Origin: Flavobacterium tibetense
GTDB lineage: Bacteria > Bacteroidota > Bacteroidia > Flavobacteriales > Flavobacteriaceae
NCBI RefSeq assembly: GCF_003293845.1
Contig: NZ_QLST01000015.1
Location: 1 to 53,568, forward strand
Length of the DNA: 53,568 bases
Direction of reading: 5' to 3'
The notes under the pieces were generated by a model. It was given only the letters and a program-made list of their open reading frames with translations. It was not told the DNA's origin and ran no database searches. Positions 52,076 through 53,568 of this stretch are shown here, in pieces; within the stretch, counting starts at the first letter, position 1, and each line of letters opens with the position of its first letter. The translations under genes were made by a program, and so were the position numbers.

Positions 52076-52168
52076 GCAATAATGGTTAAGTAAAGCTATA
52101 TGAAAACAGTTTGCTTTATTTATCTTATTGCAAAAACTAAATATATATACAAGTTGGCAAACATTATA
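52076..52168. repeat. Structured element upstream of the DUF3592-like gene (element C)
   Basis: 52076-52096 (GCAATAATGG through TAAAGC) pairs with 52113-52131 (GCTTTATTTATCTTATTGC): seven outer and six inner pairs with an internal loop. It is followed by GTTGGCAAACATTATA (52153-52168), whose AAACATTA resembles the AAACGTTA ends of elements A and B. No gene is visible here; the next ATG is at 52191. Confidence 0.45.
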
Positions 52169-52190
52169 TTATAATTCATAATAGTAATAT

Positions 52191-52634
52191 ATGAATAAAA
52201 AGTACCCATATACAGAAAAACACACAAGAGAACAACTTGAGAAAGCAAACCCTAATTTGTATGTAAAAAAATCTAAAATAAATCGTAAGAAGTTAATAGC
52301 AACAATTTTTGGAACCCTAGTTATATTATTTGTTATTGGAATATGGAATTATCGAACTGAGAAACATCTAAGAAATAATGGCGTCCAAACAACAGCAACA
52401 ATATCTTCTATTAAATCGGAATATAGGCGAATAAATGATTTGGAACTTACACGGATTCATACCTATAGTATTGAATATAAATTTCTTTATAATTCTGATA
52501 CAGTTAGTGGCTTAGATATTATCCGAAAAGAAGAGCTTAATGAATATTTCGATAATATGCCAAAAGTGAATGACTCAATAGAAATATTATACGATATCGA
52601 AAAAATTGAACATAGTAGTATAAAAAAGAAATAA
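52191..52634 (+). CDS. Single-pass membrane protein, DUF3592-like
   Basis: 147 residues. A basic cytoplasmic start (MNKKYPYTEKHTREQLEKAN) leads to one membrane helix at about 35-55 (LIATIFGTLVILFVIGIW). The outer domain (TTATISSIKSEYRRINDLEL, HTYSIEYKFLYNSDTVSGLD, VNDSIEILYDIEKIEHSSI) follows the DUF3592 beta pattern of a T-A-x-I strand, a polymer strand and a final D-x-I-x-I-x-Y-D. Function unknown. It is bounded by structured repeats, and its stop codon is the first part of the downstream one, as in a gene cassette. Confidence 0.72.
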   Translation: MNKKYPYTEKHTREQLEKANPNLYVKKSKINRKKLIATIFGTLVILFVIGIWNYRTEKHLRNNGVQTTATISSIKSEYRRINDLELTRIHTYSIEYKFLYNSDTVSGLDIIRKEELNEYFDNMPKVNDSIEILYDIEKIEHSSIKKK

Positions 52635-52672
52635 CGTTTGCTAACAGCGGTAACTGTTGCATAACTACCATT
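52632..52672. repeat. Boundary element downstream of the DUF3592-like gene, probably interrupted (element D)
   Basis: TAACGTTTGCTAACAGCGG (52632-52650) contains the stop codon of the preceding gene and carries the AGCGGT start also seen in elements A and B. The expected AAACGTTA-type end is missing within the next 150 bases; transposase-associated sequence follows instead. GTTGCATAACTACC at about 52656 could be the end of the insertion sequence. Confidence 0.4.
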
Positions 52673-52708
52673 TTTTAAATAAAATTTCAAAAAACATAAA
52701 ATTCCGAA

Positions 52709-52732
52709 CTCGTTTAAGCACTTTTAAGCGAG
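52709..52732 (-). terminator. Hairpin after the transposase gene
   Basis: CTCGTTTAAG and TTTAAGCGAG pair with one G-U and one G-T/A difference around a 4-base loop, eight bases beyond the transposase stop. The T run is weak. Confidence 0.5.
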
Positions 52733-52740
52733 GTTTTATT

Positions 52741-53568
52741 TTAGTTCATGTACAAAATTCTAATTTTTAGAAAGCTTAAAATTGAGTTATTGTTGTCTAA
52801 AAAGACCGTTTTTATAAAAGCAAAGTACTTCCCTTGTTTTAGGGAAATAACTTGGGCTAAAACACTTGGTTTTTTGATGGTAAAACGCAAGTATTTCTTC
52901 AAGTTGTAGGTTAAACTTGCCATGAGTACATGTTTGTTTGCGTTTTTGATGCCTCGGGTGTTGACTCGTTTCATGTTCGTGAAGTTGACCAAGGTTCCAA
53001 TCACAGGTTCGACTGTTTTACTTCGTATTCTCGACATCTTTTTGGCATATTTGGCATTTTGTGTGAGTTTTTGATGCATACGGTCGTAATGTTCTTTGTG
53101 GATGCTATCGTCTAGCTTTTTAAACTTAGTGCTTTTGCCACAACATTGTTCTCTGAGTGGGCAGTTTTTACAGTCACTCTCGCTGCTTCGGTACGTGCGT
53201 TTGGTGTAGCCTTTACTATCCGTTTTTTCGCCTTTGAAAAGGAGTTTGGCTTGGTTGCCTTCGGGTTTAGTGCATTGGTAATAATTTTCCTCTTTGTTGA
53301 AGGTAAAACCTTCGCGCTCGGGTTTGTATTGCCCGAAGTTAGGAATGTAGGCATCAATATTTTTTTTATGTAAATACGCCAACGCTTCGCCACTGCTGTA
53401 ACCGCCATCGGCTAAAAGTTCTTCTAATTCAATGTCGTTTTCGTTTAGGTTTTCTTCGATAAGTTCCACAATTTTTTCTAAACATTGACTATCGCGCTTG
53501 TCTGCAAAATCAGAACACGCTCCAGTAATAACATGGTGTGCATCGTCTACTGCGATTTGTCCAAAATA
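52741..53568 (-). CDS. IS1182-type DDE transposase, 5' end cut by window edge
   Basis: The frame is open from the window edge (53568) to a TAA at 52741, about 275 C-terminal residues. The first visible residues are FGQIAVDDAHHVITGACSDF, containing an Asp of the DDE site, then LEELLADGGYSSGEALAYLH with another. A Cys-rich segment (DCKNCPLREQCCGKSTKFKK) and the C-terminal RIRSKTVEPVIGTLVNFTNM with the catalytic Glu follow; ANKHVLMASLTYNLKKYLRF is typical for the family. No frameshift is seen in the visible part. The left inverted repeat is not certain because the right one is outside the window. Confidence 0.92.
   Translation of the reverse strand, partial: YFGQIAVDDAHHVITGACSDFADKRDSQCLEKIVELIEENLNENDIELEELLADGGYSSGEALAYLHKKNIDAYIPNFGQYKPEREGFTFNKEENYYQCTKPEGNQAKLLFKGEKTDSKGYTKRTYRSSESDCKNCPLREQCCGKSTKFKKLDDSIHKEHYDRMHQKLTQNAKYAKKMSRIRSKTVEPVIGTLVNFTNMKRVNTRGIKNANKHVLMASLTYNLKKYLRFTIKKPSVLAQVISLKQGKYFAFIKTVFLDNNNSILSFLKIRILYMN

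Overview
The window looks like chromosome from a Flavobacterium-type member of the Bacteroidota. The evidence is AT-rich DNA, many promoters with the Bacteroidota -7 element TAnnTTTG (often with TTG or TTTG about 19 bases upstream), a protein with a type IX secretion tail, TonB-dependent transport, DUF4252 and SIMPL proteins, and the fused 2-oxoacid dehydrogenase E1 common in this group. Most of the window is ordinary core genome. The accessory material lies at the two ends.

Left end (1-2420): a group II intron reverse transcriptase on the minus strand, cut by the window edge, with its 5' intron RNA; then inverted repeats and a long attC-like hairpin; then a parDE toxin-antitoxin pair with an operator over its own -7 box; then a second repeat element. 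Region 2.4-6.4 kb: an FKBP-like lipoprotein, an S4 RNA-binding protein, a methyltransferase, a phosphoribosyltransferase, shikimate kinase, two identical tRNA-Lys genes, tRNA-Leu(GAG) and a small unknown gene. Region 6.4-11.1 kb: an ECF sigma factor operon (sigma, membrane protein, DUF4252, carboxypeptidase-regulatory-domain protein, DUF4252 lipoprotein) with a self-type ECF promoter, facing an S41 peptidase lipoprotein.

Region 11.1-16.2 kb is a cobalamin uptake locus: a BtuB-like TonB-dependent receptor behind a cobalamin riboswitch, two small secreted TonB C-terminal-domain proteins, an unlisted 35-residue membrane protein and a BtuF-like lipoprotein. Region 16.5-24.6 kb: AbgT transporter, mnmE, a YdjM-like membrane protein, a 2H phosphoesterase, a methyltransferase with a duplicated N-terminal module, and two small unknown genes among degenerate repeats. 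Region 24.6-27.6 kb is a sulfur module (Crp/Fnr-type regulator, TauE/SafE permease, persulfide dioxygenase-rhodanese fusion) with two matching TGTAAC-N4-GTWACA dyads at the same distance from two promoters.

Region 27.6-52 kb: a TlpA-like thioredoxin lipoprotein, tRNA-Tyr, a SIMPL protein, rhomboid protease, lipid A-type acyltransferase, two AT-rich orphan genes, a cysteine desulfurase-like enzyme, SelO, a sigma-54-type promoter before a small secreted basic protein, GlmM, AcpH, a CLC channel, UvrA, a LOG-family protein, a secreted endonuclease, a large protein joining an M1-peptidase-like part without its zinc site to an outer-membrane barrel, and the fused E1 dehydrogenase. The right end (52.0-53.6 kb) holds another small gene between structured repeats and an IS1182-type transposase cut by the window edge.

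The observations most worth following are the sulfur-module operators, the attC-like elements around small accessory genes at both ends, the sigma-54 site, the inactive M1-like barrel protein, and a repeat that is 22 of 22 bases identical between intergenic DNA and the inside of a gene.
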